Positions 7,073 through 14,691 of a stretch of 26,384 bases of DNA are shown piece by piece. The position numbers and the translations under genes were made by a program. Positions within the stretch are counted from its first letter, which is position 1, and each line of letters begins with the position of its first letter. The notes below the pieces were generated by a model. It ran no database searches. It was not told the origin of the DNA and saw only the letters and a list, made by a program, of their open reading frames with translations. Location of the stretch: positions 1 to 26,384 of the IMG/VR virus record IMGVR_UViG_3300005613_000357. One strand, written 5' to 3'. This stretch comes from a virus.

Positions 7073-8715
7073 CACATATAATCCCACATATAAGATCGAT
7101 CCCCATATTCATCAGTAAACCACCTATCACCATCAGAATCAACAAAACTAGTTTCATCTAGTCCATCAGATATGAATCCAAAGGGTGACATATCTTGTTC
7201 AATTTGATTTTTTTGTTCTTCGTACAATCTTTTACGAACGTCTTGGTCTGTAAGTTCTTTAAAGTAATCTTGAGCAACTAACCAAGCATAAATCACAAGG
7301 CACATTGCAAGGTCATCATTGCAACCTTCTTCTGCCTCAAATGAATTGCTTTTTGAGATAAAGGTAGTAAGTTCAGAAATAATTTCATAGTCATTGAAAA
7401 TTAATTTATCTTCTTCTACCATTGTCTTAAGATTAAGAGATCCGACTTTTTTCACAGTTTTGGACATCTTTACTCCAAGTTGAGTTTTCTTTCCAGAAAA
7501 TCCCTGTCCAACAATTTGTCCTGCTCTTCCTCTCATAGAACACATAAGAAGATTTTGATATTCCAAATCATATTGAAGAATACTTGCTACTTGATCTCCA
7601 ATATCATTAACTTCACAAAGTATAAATGCATTATTATAACTTTTTGCCATTTCATAAATTATGTTTGGAAATATCATTGGTTTGATTTCATTATTTCGAT
7701 ATTTTGCAACAACCCTATGTGGAAATTGTGTAATATCAATAACTACAAATGCAGAGTAATCCTCACTTACGCCTCTTGCTACATCAACAGTAATTACATA
7801 ATCGTGCTCATCTTCTGGATCAACATATACATCCAATCCAGCATTCCTTGTTTTTGGTTGGTCATACACAAGATTTCTGAGTTTACTTGGAGCAATCAGA
7901 GTATCAACAGATCCTAAAAATTCACATTCAAACTCAACCTTAAACTGTTGTTCTGAAGTGTTAGCAATCGTTTGTGCTTTCCATTCTGCATCTCTTCCTG
8001 GAACTTCACTCCAATGAACATCAGTTGGAATATATTCGTTTTTACCTTTCTCCGCATCGTGCCACATACGGTAGAAATGATTCATACCGTGTGGAGTGGA
8101 AACGATAATTACCTTCGTTGATTTACCAGAAGTAATAGTAGGATAAACAGAGGCAAAGAACGAGTCAGCAATGTGATTCGGGACGAATGCGAACTCGTCG
8201 AGAAAGAGGATGTTGAACGACATACCTCGGACAGCACTCGCAGATGTAGAAGCTGCCAATATCTTACTGCCATTTTCTAACTCCAGTGATCCTTTGTTCC
8301 AAGATATAATACCTTGTTGCATCCATTTTGGAAGATTTTCATATGCAGTTTGTAATCTATCTAAAAGTTCTCTCGCAGTTGCTGCTTTGTTTGCAAGAAT
8401 ACCAATGTTAACATTATCGTTAAAGACGGCATAGTGGAGCAGGAAGGACACTACAGTGGTTGATTTACCTGTCTGTCTTGGCATCTTACAGATATTAAAT
8501 CTGTGATTGTGAAAGTTATTAACTAACTTCTCCTGAAATGGATACATCTGGAAAGGTTGTAGTCCCTTATCAAGAGTTACAATCTTTACATAGTTTTTTG
8601 CAAAGTATACGGGATCACTTTGACATTTAATAAACTCCTCAATTTGTTCTTGAGTGAACTCAATAGGAGTATTTGCTTTCTTCAGTAACGGATTTCCCAA
8701 ATAGACATCACTCAT
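7072..8715 (-). CDS. 17: Terminase large subunit gp17
   Basis: 547 residues (T4 gp17: 610). It is the ATP-driven packaging motor docked on the portal and the nuclease that cuts concatemeric DNA into headfuls. The N-terminal ATPase has a Walker A at ~78-86 (MPRQTGKST), a Walker B ILFLDEF at 169-175 with D173/E174, and a coupling motif STPHG at 206-210. The C-terminal RNase H-like nuclease shows D311 in TVDVARG, E368 in ILCEVND and D468 in CNDDLAM, matching the acidic triad of the family. The C-terminal ~35 residues are acidic and end SYMWDYM. It is separated from its partner gp16 by five genes, unlike T4, where the two genes are adjacent. Its start is 10 bases after the stop of the 454-aa gene, with a weak AGG site. 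Confidence 0.98.
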   Translation of the reverse strand: MSDVYLGNPLLKKANTPIEFTQEQIEEFIKCQSDPVYFAKNYVKIVTLDKGLQPFQMYPFQEKLVNNFHNHRFNICKMPRQTGKSTTVVSFLLHYAVFNDNVNIGILANKAATARELLDRLQTAYENLPKWMQQGIISWNKGSLELENGSKILAASTSASAVRGMSFNILFLDEFAFVPNHIADSFFASVYPTITSGKSTKVIIVSTPHGMNHFYRMWHDAEKGKNEYIPTDVHWSEVPGRDAEWKAQTIANTSEQQFKVEFECEFLGSVDTLIAPSKLRNLVYDQPKTRNAGLDVYVDPEDEHDYVITVDVARGVSEDYSAFVVIDITQFPHRVVAKYRNNEIKPMIFPNIIYEMAKSYNNAFILCEVNDIGDQVASILQYDLEYQNLLMCSMRGRAGQIVGQGFSGKKTQLGVKMSKTVKKVGSLNLKTMVEEDKLIFNDYEIISELTTFISKSNSFEAEEGCNDDLAMCLVIYAWLVAQDYFKELTDQDVRKRLYEEQKNQIEQDMSPFGFISDGLDETSFVDSDGDRWFTDEYGDRSYMWDYM

Positions 8716-8725
8716 AAAAAATTAC

Positions 8726-10090
8726 CTATCTAGTTTCTCTCCATTGCATAGCAACATAGATTTCGTTTGCGGTATTTGTGGTTAAGTTCTGAACAACCAC
8801 TGCAAAAATATTACTATCATCACTATCTATGTTTTGTGCAAGATATGATTTCTTTGCAGATGAAGGACTGAGATTAATATTACCAGATGCTTGCTTACCT
8901 GATGGATTATTTCCTGTTACATATCCAGTAAATTTTGAATATGCATTTGTTAGATTGAAGTTAGTGCCAACACCGATATTATACTGAACACCAGAGTAAT
9001 CATCATCAAAATCCACCCAAGTTCCCCCAGTAATGTTTGAACTATCTGGCATTCTATAAACATCAAACTTACAAGGTGCAGAAGTAGAAAGAAGTTCTAA
9101 ATCTGAAATACGAATTGTTGTTCTGTTTGGATATCCATTTATAGTTGGTTTGGCACGAATTGCCATTACACACTTAATGTGATTTGGAGCACTATTGGAA
9201 CCAGGAAGAGAAATAGCAGTTGTTACTCCAACTGAGAATTCAAAACCACTTTCTTCATATCCACCTTCACTCAATACAGTAGAACAAATCTGCTGCATTG
9301 ATGTAACACCAACAGCAGTGTCGGTGTTTCTTACTTCACAACGAATTGGAAGTGATGGTTGACTCCAATAGACATTTTCTTCAATATTAGAATGATTAAA
9401 TTCATGGCAATATACAAGACTTCCACCAATAACAAATCCACAACGAATTCTACCAACACCTAACCACTGAAAGTCTGTAGCAAATAATTGAGTTTTTGTA
9501 AAGTCAAGACTGATGCTGGAAATGCCAACACCGTTCATTGGATCTAAACTCCAATTAGATTGATTAACAACAGTATCTGATACAATACCAGAGACATAAT
9601 CTCTTCTTACCAAAGAAACTGTTCCATCACCTTCTTGTTGGACGAATACTCCATTTCTATCATCAAAGTATCCAGTTCTTTTAACAGTATTCTCCCTAAC
9701 ATCATTAAAGTTAAAACTGGAAAGTGCAAATTGTGATTTGCCTGGCATATAGTGATGATACATTCTGGATTGATGTATCACATAATCTGTAGAACCAATT
9801 CCAACTACAAGTGATGCTGCTGCTTTATTTGTAAGATATTCTACTGTTGAACCTACACCAATTTTTTTAGTGAGAATTTCTTCATTCAATCCATATTGAT
9901 GAGAGTAATCTGCAAGAGTGAATGGTTCTGATGTTCTTGATCTACCAAAAGCATCATATCCACCAGCACTTATACCTGTAGATACTCCACAATCCCCTAT
10001 GTTGCCATATCTATCGGCACACATAAAGACTTCATGAAGTGTTCTTTCTTGGTTTAGATAATCTTGTGTATTTTTATTCCACTGAGCCAT
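8726..10090 (-). CDS. Putative virion structural protein (FGR-SEP motif)
   Basis: 454 residues. The N-terminal ~65 residues carry DAFGRSRTSEPFTLADY (~46-62), a variant of a motif (DAFGR-R-SEP-TLFD) that I know from many marine phage and prophage virion proteins. The rest is strand-rich with many Gly, Asn, Ser and Thr, no long helices, and no signal or membrane segment. It contains scattered Cys (about nine), unusual for a phage tail protein here. The C-terminus ends in a conserved-looking strand, EIYVAMQWRET. A fibre, head or tail surface role is likely, but the exact location in the virion is not visible from sequence. It lies four bases after the 110-aa gene and just before the large terminase. 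Confidence 0.88.
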   Translation of the reverse strand: MAQWNKNTQDYLNQERTLHEVFMCADRYGNIGDCGVSTGISAGGYDAFGRSRTSEPFTLADYSHQYGLNEEILTKKIGVGSTVEYLTNKAAASLVVGIGSTDYVIHQSRMYHHYMPGKSQFALSSFNFNDVRENTVKRTGYFDDRNGVFVQQEGDGTVSLVRRDYVSGIVSDTVVNQSNWSLDPMNGVGISSISLDFTKTQLFATDFQWLGVGRIRCGFVIGGSLVYCHEFNHSNIEENVYWSQPSLPIRCEVRNTDTAVGVTSMQQICSTVLSEGGYEESGFEFSVGVTTAISLPGSNSAPNHIKCVMAIRAKPTINGYPNRTTIRISDLELLSTSAPCKFDVYRMPDSSNITGGTWVDFDDDYSGVQYNIGVGTNFNLTNAYSKFTGYVTGNNPSGKQASGNINLSPSSAKKSYLAQNIDSDDSNIFAVVVQNLTTNTANEIYVAMQWRETR

Positions 10091-10094
10091 AATT

Positions 10095-10427
10095 TTATAC
10101 CCACTCTAATTTTCCTGGATGATATCTTTTTACGTCTGCAATTTTGACAGTTGGTTTTGGTTCTATTGGATAAATTCTTTGAACGATTGCTCCAGGATAT
10201 TCATCTTGAAGTTGTTCTGCAAGTTCTTGATTTGTAGGAAGTCTTAGTGCTTTTTTGTGCTCTAACTTCATTCTATAGATGCTTCCCATCCAAACAACAT
10301 CAGCAAAATACTGCTCATCAAAATTTTCTACTTGTTCTTCGTTTTCAGAACCATTAACAATAAGAGTACCGTTAAAGTCGCCAGAGATATTTACTGACTC
10401 TGACATAAATTCTTGGAATGATTTCAT
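10095..10427 (-). CDS. Putative internal head protein with T4-like capsid-targeting N-terminus
   Basis: 110 residues starting MKSFQEFMSES. T4 internal proteins begin with a capsid-targeting sequence, MKTYQEFIAE (recalled), that gp21 removes after the Glu. The match here is close in residues, spacing and position, with E10 as the probable cut site. After cleavage the remainder has an acidic strand segment (~15-40), then a module at ~43-90 with W46, G48, Y51, K54 and YPGA at 77-80. The same module occurs near the C-terminus of the adjacent 585-aa protein. The start lies one base after that gene's stop. A packaged, co-injected protein is the most economical reading; a minor structural protein is the alternative. 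The function after entry is unknown. Confidence 0.85.
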   Translation of the reverse strand: MKSFQEFMSESVNISGDFNGTLIVNGSENEEQVENFDEQYFADVVWMGSIYRMKLEHKKALRLPTNQELAEQLQDEYPGAIVQRIYPIEPKPTVKIADVKRYHPGKLEWV

Positions 10428-10428
10428 T

Positions 10429-12186
10429 TTAGTTACAGTTCCAACGACGGAGTGCTTTGTTAATTCTGCTATCTGGATCTCTAGCAGTTTTGGATGAAGT
10501 AAGTTTTGACTTCATACCTTTCATACGACGACAGAATGACTTACGACGATCTGCTCTTTTACCCGTTGGTTTCTTTTCGGTTACAGCAGTTTGTAATTTT
10601 GAACCTGGGTTTTCTCTACGATATGCATCAACTGCTTTCTGACTTAATCCATCAGTTTTATCCTTGCGGTTTACTGATTGCCAGTCTTCAGTTTGTAAAA
10701 ATTGCTCTCCTGGTTTGATTTCAGAAACATTATATGCAAGAACTTTTGCTCCAGGATATACTTTATCAATCTGGTCTTGAATTTCTTTTCTGCTTGGTCT
10801 TGTTACCTGAGGGAAGAACATTTTAATTCCATAATACTTTCCTCTCCAAGTTAGAGTTACCATGATAATATTTCCAGTTTTAGCAGGAATCCTAACTGCT
10901 TCTTCTAAAGGACATTCTTCCATACCATGAATAGGACACTCTTTACCTTTTTTGGTGTGAATGCATTCTGCTTCTTCTTTTTTCACACAGCGATTATAAG
11001 TCTTTCCAAAAAGTTTCTGTGTCCCTTTCTTTTCATATCCTGGCCAGCACTTCTTTGCCTCTTCTACCTCTGTCTGCTCACTTTTAGTCCCCCAATTAGA
11101 TGCACCTGCTTTGCGACACTTTACAAGGGCACCTGAGGCATAGGCAGAAGGCCAAACTCTATAACGAGATTTTACTTTATGATAGCAAGCATCTTTCTTA
11201 CCGCTACCTTTTCCTTTAATATCTTCTTGCTCAACAATAATCTGGTCACCAACCTCAACGTTGTTTTCCTTAAACCATCCACGATTTACTTCCAGAGCAC
11301 TTAATACTTCCCCTTCAGAATAAACTGGATTTTGATCGTATGGTTCCAACTGCTTAATACTATCAACTATTCCTTCTTCGGTGATGAAAGCAATATCCAG
11401 AGGAATTTTGGTCTCTGACATATGGAATGACTTTTGTCCAACCTCATCAAAGATGAAATACATTCCACTGTTTTGATCAAGACTTTCTCTAAACATCAGT
11501 CCAAGATTAAAGTCCCTAATGTTGATTGGAATTTCAACATTTAAAGGTAAAGTTATAAATTCTACTACTTCCTTTACAGACTTTACTTTCATCTCGCCAC
11601 TATCGACATAATCAGCAGCAGAGTCGAGATAGTCTGCTGCTTTTGTGATTTTTGATTGAACCCATGCTTCAATATCGCCTTCGCCTTTTCCCATTTTCTT
11701 CTTCAATCTTCTAGCAGCATTCATAACTGTAGAAAGTTCAGAACGTGCCATTGAATACTCATGATCTCTTTCTTGTGCTTCGTTCATTTTCTTCTTTGGT
11801 TTATCTGTTGAAACATAAGTTGGTTTTGCTGCACCAGTTTTTTGTTGTTGTCCGGGATCTGCTGCTTTTTTCCTTCTTGCTGCAGAAAGTCTTTCTGCTT
11901 TAGTCATACTTGCTCTTTTTGCTGATGAGACACATTTAGGAGTTCCTTCTCCGGGTTCATCACTAGCACAGGTTCCTCCTGTAACTACATTTACCCAACC
12001 AGATTTTCCATCCTTAGATTTTGATGATTTAAACCATTTATGAAGAGTTCCTTCGTCAACAGAAGCACCGTTTTCTTTACGAAGCATTCCTTCAGGATCA
12101 ACCATAAATCCTGCTGGAATGGGTCTACACTCCTTATTTGTATAGCAGTAATATTGTCCTGCAGGGCAGCGTCCGTTCTTTTTCAT
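10429..12186 (-). CDS. Mosaic Cys/basic protein with a DUF192 domain
   Basis: 585 residues built of separate modules. Residues ~7-22 are Cys-rich; ~50-110 hold KWFKSSKSKDGKSGWVNVV and CVSSAKRASMTKAERLSAARRKKAAD, strongly basic and, as I recall, named as a DUF in cyanophage annotation. Residues ~145-200 form a helical pair (AWVQSKITKAADYLDSAADY). Residues ~212-318 are a DUF192 domain (GLMFRESL, SFHMSETKIPLDIAFI, ALEVNRGWF). ~332-368 reads CYHKVKSRYRVWPSAYASGA; ~379-402 CWPGYEKKGT; ~405-425 holds four Cys and two His. ~443-492 is the YPGA module shared with the next gene, and the C-terminus (SFCRRMKGMKS to ALRRWNC) is another basic Cys module. It overlaps the 51-aa gene by ATGA. Nucleic-acid contact is likely for the basic modules; the function is unknown. 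Confidence 0.9.
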   Translation of the reverse strand: MKKNGRCPAGQYYCYTNKECRPIPAGFMVDPEGMLRKENGASVDEGTLHKWFKSSKSKDGKSGWVNVVTGGTCASDEPGEGTPKCVSSAKRASMTKAERLSAARRKKAADPGQQQKTGAAKPTYVSTDKPKKKMNEAQERDHEYSMARSELSTVMNAARRLKKKMGKGEGDIEAWVQSKITKAADYLDSAADYVDSGEMKVKSVKEVVEFITLPLNVEIPINIRDFNLGLMFRESLDQNSGMYFIFDEVGQKSFHMSETKIPLDIAFITEEGIVDSIKQLEPYDQNPVYSEGEVLSALEVNRGWFKENNVEVGDQIIVEQEDIKGKGSGKKDACYHKVKSRYRVWPSAYASGALVKCRKAGASNWGTKSEQTEVEEAKKCWPGYEKKGTQKLFGKTYNRCVKKEEAECIHTKKGKECPIHGMEECPLEEAVRIPAKTGNIIMVTLTWRGKYYGIKMFFPQVTRPSRKEIQDQIDKVYPGAKVLAYNVSEIKPGEQFLQTEDWQSVNRKDKTDGLSQKAVDAYRRENPGSKLQTAVTEKKPTGKRADRRKSFCRRMKGMKSKLTSSKTARDPDSRINKALRRWNCN

Positions 12187-12338
12187 TCAACTGGTTTTGA
12201 TTTAGTAGTCTCACCTTTTGCTCTTTTCTTTCTTCCAGCACAATGCGCTTTTTGAGAGAATCCTTTTGGATTTGAGCAATCAATACTCTTTTTATATTTA
12301 TTACTCCACTCCTCTTGAAATTGTTTAAAGGTTTTCAT
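12183..12338 (-). CDS. 51-aa basic Cys protein linked by ATGA overlaps on both sides
   Basis: I read this small gene directly: ATG at 12338-12336, TGA at 12185-12183. It begins MKTFKQFQEEW, resembling the start of the 110-aa protein and the capsid-targeting sequence of T4 internal proteins, then continues to IDCSNPKGFSQKAHCAGRKKR and a Lys/Thr/Ser tail. Two Cys, one His and many Lys/Arg make it a likely nucleic-acid-binding peptide. The start overlaps the stop of the 624-aa gene as ATGA, and its stop overlaps the start of the 585-aa gene in the same way, so all three are probably translated in a coupled series. The GFSQKAHC motif occurs, as I recall, in other cyanophage proteins. It is easily missed because of its length. 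Confidence 0.85.
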   Translation of the reverse strand: MKTFKQFQEEWSNKYKKSIDCSNPKGFSQKAHCAGRKKRAKGETTKSKPVE

Positions 12339-14209
12339 GTTTCTATCGCAGTAAAAATAACTTTAAATGTAGTTGTTGTTGCAGCAGAAGGATATCCAAG
12401 AAGCCTCAAAGATCCTGAGTTAATGTCTGTAGAAAAAGTAGCGATTCCAACAGGTTGATTGATTGATCCGTACTCTGTCATATATGTAGTAGAACCATCA
12501 TGAATAACATTAATTGTTGTCATATTAAAGTTGGTTCCATCCGAAACTTGAATTTGATAATTTACTGACCTATACGTGGAAGCACTCACGGATATAACAG
12601 TTGCGGTAGATGTAGAATTTGTTGTTAAGATTCCAGATTGAATATCTCCTGCAATAAGTTCTAAATTAGAAGCAGATACGGGAGCAAAAGTGAATTCTGA
12701 AGAAGATGCATTATATCTTAAAAATCTACCATCTCCTAAATTTGAAGTGTCTACATCTGTTAAATCTACAAGAGCAGTTGATCCACTTAATGAAGTACTA
12801 GCAATACCAACCCATTTTGATCTTGCTTGATCAAAAATTAAAAGTTTGTTGTTTCCGGTTGTTTGATCAAATTCAACATCATCAAGATCCCTAATAAATC
12901 CAGCTCCACCACCACCAATTGAAGATAGTTGATATTGAACTCTTTCTACAAATAATTTGTAATGTTTTTGTAATTGATCTAAAGTTACAAAATTTTGATC
13001 AATAGGCGTTAATGGATCTTCATTATCAACATCTGGAGGATCCGCAAGTAATGTTCCTTGTTCTTGAATTTCTTCCGATAAAGTTTTTTGCTGCTCCTGC
13101 AACTCATTTTGAAATTTTTTGATATCTTCAACAAGTTTATATAAACTTTTTATATCAGATTTTACATAATCAATATCTTTGTCATAATATTTGACTTCAG
13201 GAAGATTTGATATTTCTTCTTTCAGTTCATTAAAATAATTTAAAAGTAGTTCATCAGTTTTTATACTTTCTTCATTAACTTTTTTTAGTTCTTTATTAAT
13301 GTTTTCTTTTAACTTATTGTATTCTCCAAGAATTTGTTTCTTTAATTTTCTATCATCATCTTTAAATTCCCTATGATACTCCCAAAGTTTTAGTGAAGAT
13401 GTTTTTATTTCCTTCCATATCTTTTCTTTCTCTTCATTAATTCGACCATCAATCTTTTCATTTAAATTAATGATTTCTGAGTCAATTTTTACCGAATTTT
13501 CAAAATATTTTTTATCAATATCTTCAGATAACTCATTAATATTAAAGTTTACTTTTTCTCTAAGATAATCAATCGTATCTTTTACTTTGATAAAATCATC
13601 ATCAATGACACTGAAAGTTTTTCCAATCCAAGAAAAATCTGGAACTTCATTTACCTCATTTACCCATTTTGGAAATACTGGAATTTCAGATCTAACTTTA
13701 TCAATTGCTTCACAAATTGCCTCAATTTCGGAATCATAATATTTTACTTCTGGCAAATTAACAAGCTCAGTTTGAAGAGTATCAATCCTATTTTCAATTT
13801 GATTAACTTGATCATCATAATACTTGACTTCAGGGAGATCTTTAATTTCTTCTTTAATAAGATCTATCTGCTCACATATTGCTTCTACTTCTTGGTCATA
13901 ATATTTTACTTTAGGAAAACTTAAAATTTGTTCCGTAAGTTTTTCTAATTGATCATCATAGTATTTAATTTCTGGAATATCTGGTATATCTCTTCTTACA
14001 TCATTAATAAGACGTATAATTTCGGTTAAGTCTGTTTTTTCGTCTACTATTATATCTTCTTCAACTTCAATATCTTCCTCTTCTTGCTCAACAAAATCCT
14101 CAACGGAAGGAAGACTTTCGTCAGTTTCCTCCGTGATATAATCATCAATTGATGATAAATCACCTTTTTCGTCAATAAAATCATCAATAGAAGGCAAGTC
14201 CTTTGGCAT
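12335..14209 (-). CDS. Coiled-coil fibre-like virion protein with KYYD repeats
   Basis: 624 residues in three zones. The acidic N-terminus has three spaced copies of LPSIDDFI-like motifs (~5, 18 and 33). A long helical zone (~60-390) holds five copies of P-E/K-V/I-KYYD (at ~79, 99, 126, 153 and 337), each followed by a charged heptad-like helix. After GGGGAGFIRDLDDVEFD (~432-448) the C-terminal ~190 residues are strand-rich, with two DLDDV/DLTDVDTSNLGDG blocks and a Thr/Ser-rich terminal domain. Trimeric fibres with a helical shaft and beta tip have this look. It stands between small terminase gp16 and the 585-aa gene and has its own late promoter. In T4, wac (whisker, neck-attached) has a long coiled coil, but it lies elsewhere and I see no direct match. 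A neck or head fibre is an inference. Confidence 0.9.
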   Translation of the reverse strand: MPKDLPSIDDFIDEKGDLSSIDDYITEETDESLPSVEDFVEQEEEDIEVEEDIIVDEKTDLTEIIRLINDVRRDIPDIPEIKYYDDQLEKLTEQILSFPKVKYYDQEVEAICEQIDLIKEEIKDLPEVKYYDDQVNQIENRIDTLQTELVNLPEVKYYDSEIEAICEAIDKVRSEIPVFPKWVNEVNEVPDFSWIGKTFSVIDDDFIKVKDTIDYLREKVNFNINELSEDIDKKYFENSVKIDSEIINLNEKIDGRINEEKEKIWKEIKTSSLKLWEYHREFKDDDRKLKKQILGEYNKLKENINKELKKVNEESIKTDELLLNYFNELKEEISNLPEVKYYDKDIDYVKSDIKSLYKLVEDIKKFQNELQEQQKTLSEEIQEQGTLLADPPDVDNEDPLTPIDQNFVTLDQLQKHYKLFVERVQYQLSSIGGGGAGFIRDLDDVEFDQTTGNNKLLIFDQARSKWVGIASTSLSGSTALVDLTDVDTSNLGDGRFLRYNASSSEFTFAPVSASNLELIAGDIQSGILTTNSTSTATVISVSASTYRSVNYQIQVSDGTNFNMTTINVIHDGSTTYMTEYGSINQPVGIATFSTDINSGSLRLLGYPSAATTTTFKVIFTAIET

Positions 14210-14253
14210 TTTATTAGTAACCTTTGTACTTTGGGATTTCTCTCCCTGTCTTA

Positions 14254-14691
14254 TTATTTATTATTATCCTCTTTCAGTCCATTCTTTAACATCTTTGCTA
14301 ACTCTGCAGTTGATCCAACAAAAAGTGCATTATTGACTGTAGATGGTCCTTTTATTTGTTTTTCTTCTTCAACATCCTTAAGTTTTTTCTGAAGTTCCAT
14401 TAACTTATCAGTTGCATCTGCAACATTTTTAATTAATTGACCAGCAACTTCATATGCCCTTGCCTGTTCCGTTTCTTGAGCAAGTTCAAGAATACCATTT
14501 ATAGCTTCTTGTCCTTTTTCTATTAGTGAATAAAGATTTCCTCTTGTATAATCATAATCTTTTTTAATATCATCTGAGGAAAACACAGATTCTTCTTTTT
14601 TATTTGGAATTTTTTCAACCTCAACGGGTACTATATCTCCGTCAACATCAAAAGTTTCATTTAACTTATCAAATTTTTTTGTCATTTTCAT
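14254..14691 (-). CDS. 16: Terminase small subunit gp16
   Basis: 145 residues (T4 gp16: 164). In T4 this protein forms an oligomeric ring that recognises DNA and stimulates the gp17 ATPase and translocation. The central helices (~45-110) with RGNLYSLIEKGQEAI, then ARAYEVAGQLIKNVAD and KLMELQKKLKDVEEE are the conserved coiled core of the T4 type. The C-terminus carries VNNALFVGSTAELAKML, a segment also typical of cyanophage gp16. The start codon overlaps the gp15 stop as TAATG. The second start, at codon 3 (MTKKF), is also possible. It is followed by the five-gene block rather than by gp17. Confidence 0.93.
   Translation of the reverse strand: MKMTKKFDKLNETFDVDGDIVPVEVEKIPNKKEESVFSSDDIKKDYDYTRGNLYSLIEKGQEAINGILELAQETEQARAYEVAGQLIKNVADATDKLMELQKKLKDVEEEKQIKGPSTVNNALFVGSTAELAKMLKNGLKEDNNK
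14255..14263 (-). promoter_or_regulatory. Late promoter upstream of the 624-aa gene, over the gp16 stop
   Basis: The minus strand reads TAATAAATA, overlapping the TAA of gp16 (14256-14254). It lies 46 bases before the ATG at 14209 and would drive the accessory block and perhaps gp17. Confidence 0.7.

Noticed and set aside
7480-7917. A 145-codon open frame on the plus strand inside gp17
   Set aside because: It lies fully antisense to the conserved terminase nuclease region, has low-complexity Ile/Asn/Cys composition and has no ribosome site; it is a shadow frame.
10080-10095. TATAAAAT on the minus strand just before the 454-aa start, as a late promoter
   Set aside because: It ends at the start codon, leaving no room for a transcript leader, and does not match the TATAAATA core.
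14233-14246. GGGA/TCCC inverted repeat before the 624-aa gene
   Set aside because: Only four base pairs with a six-base loop; too weak to call a terminator or regulatory hairpin.
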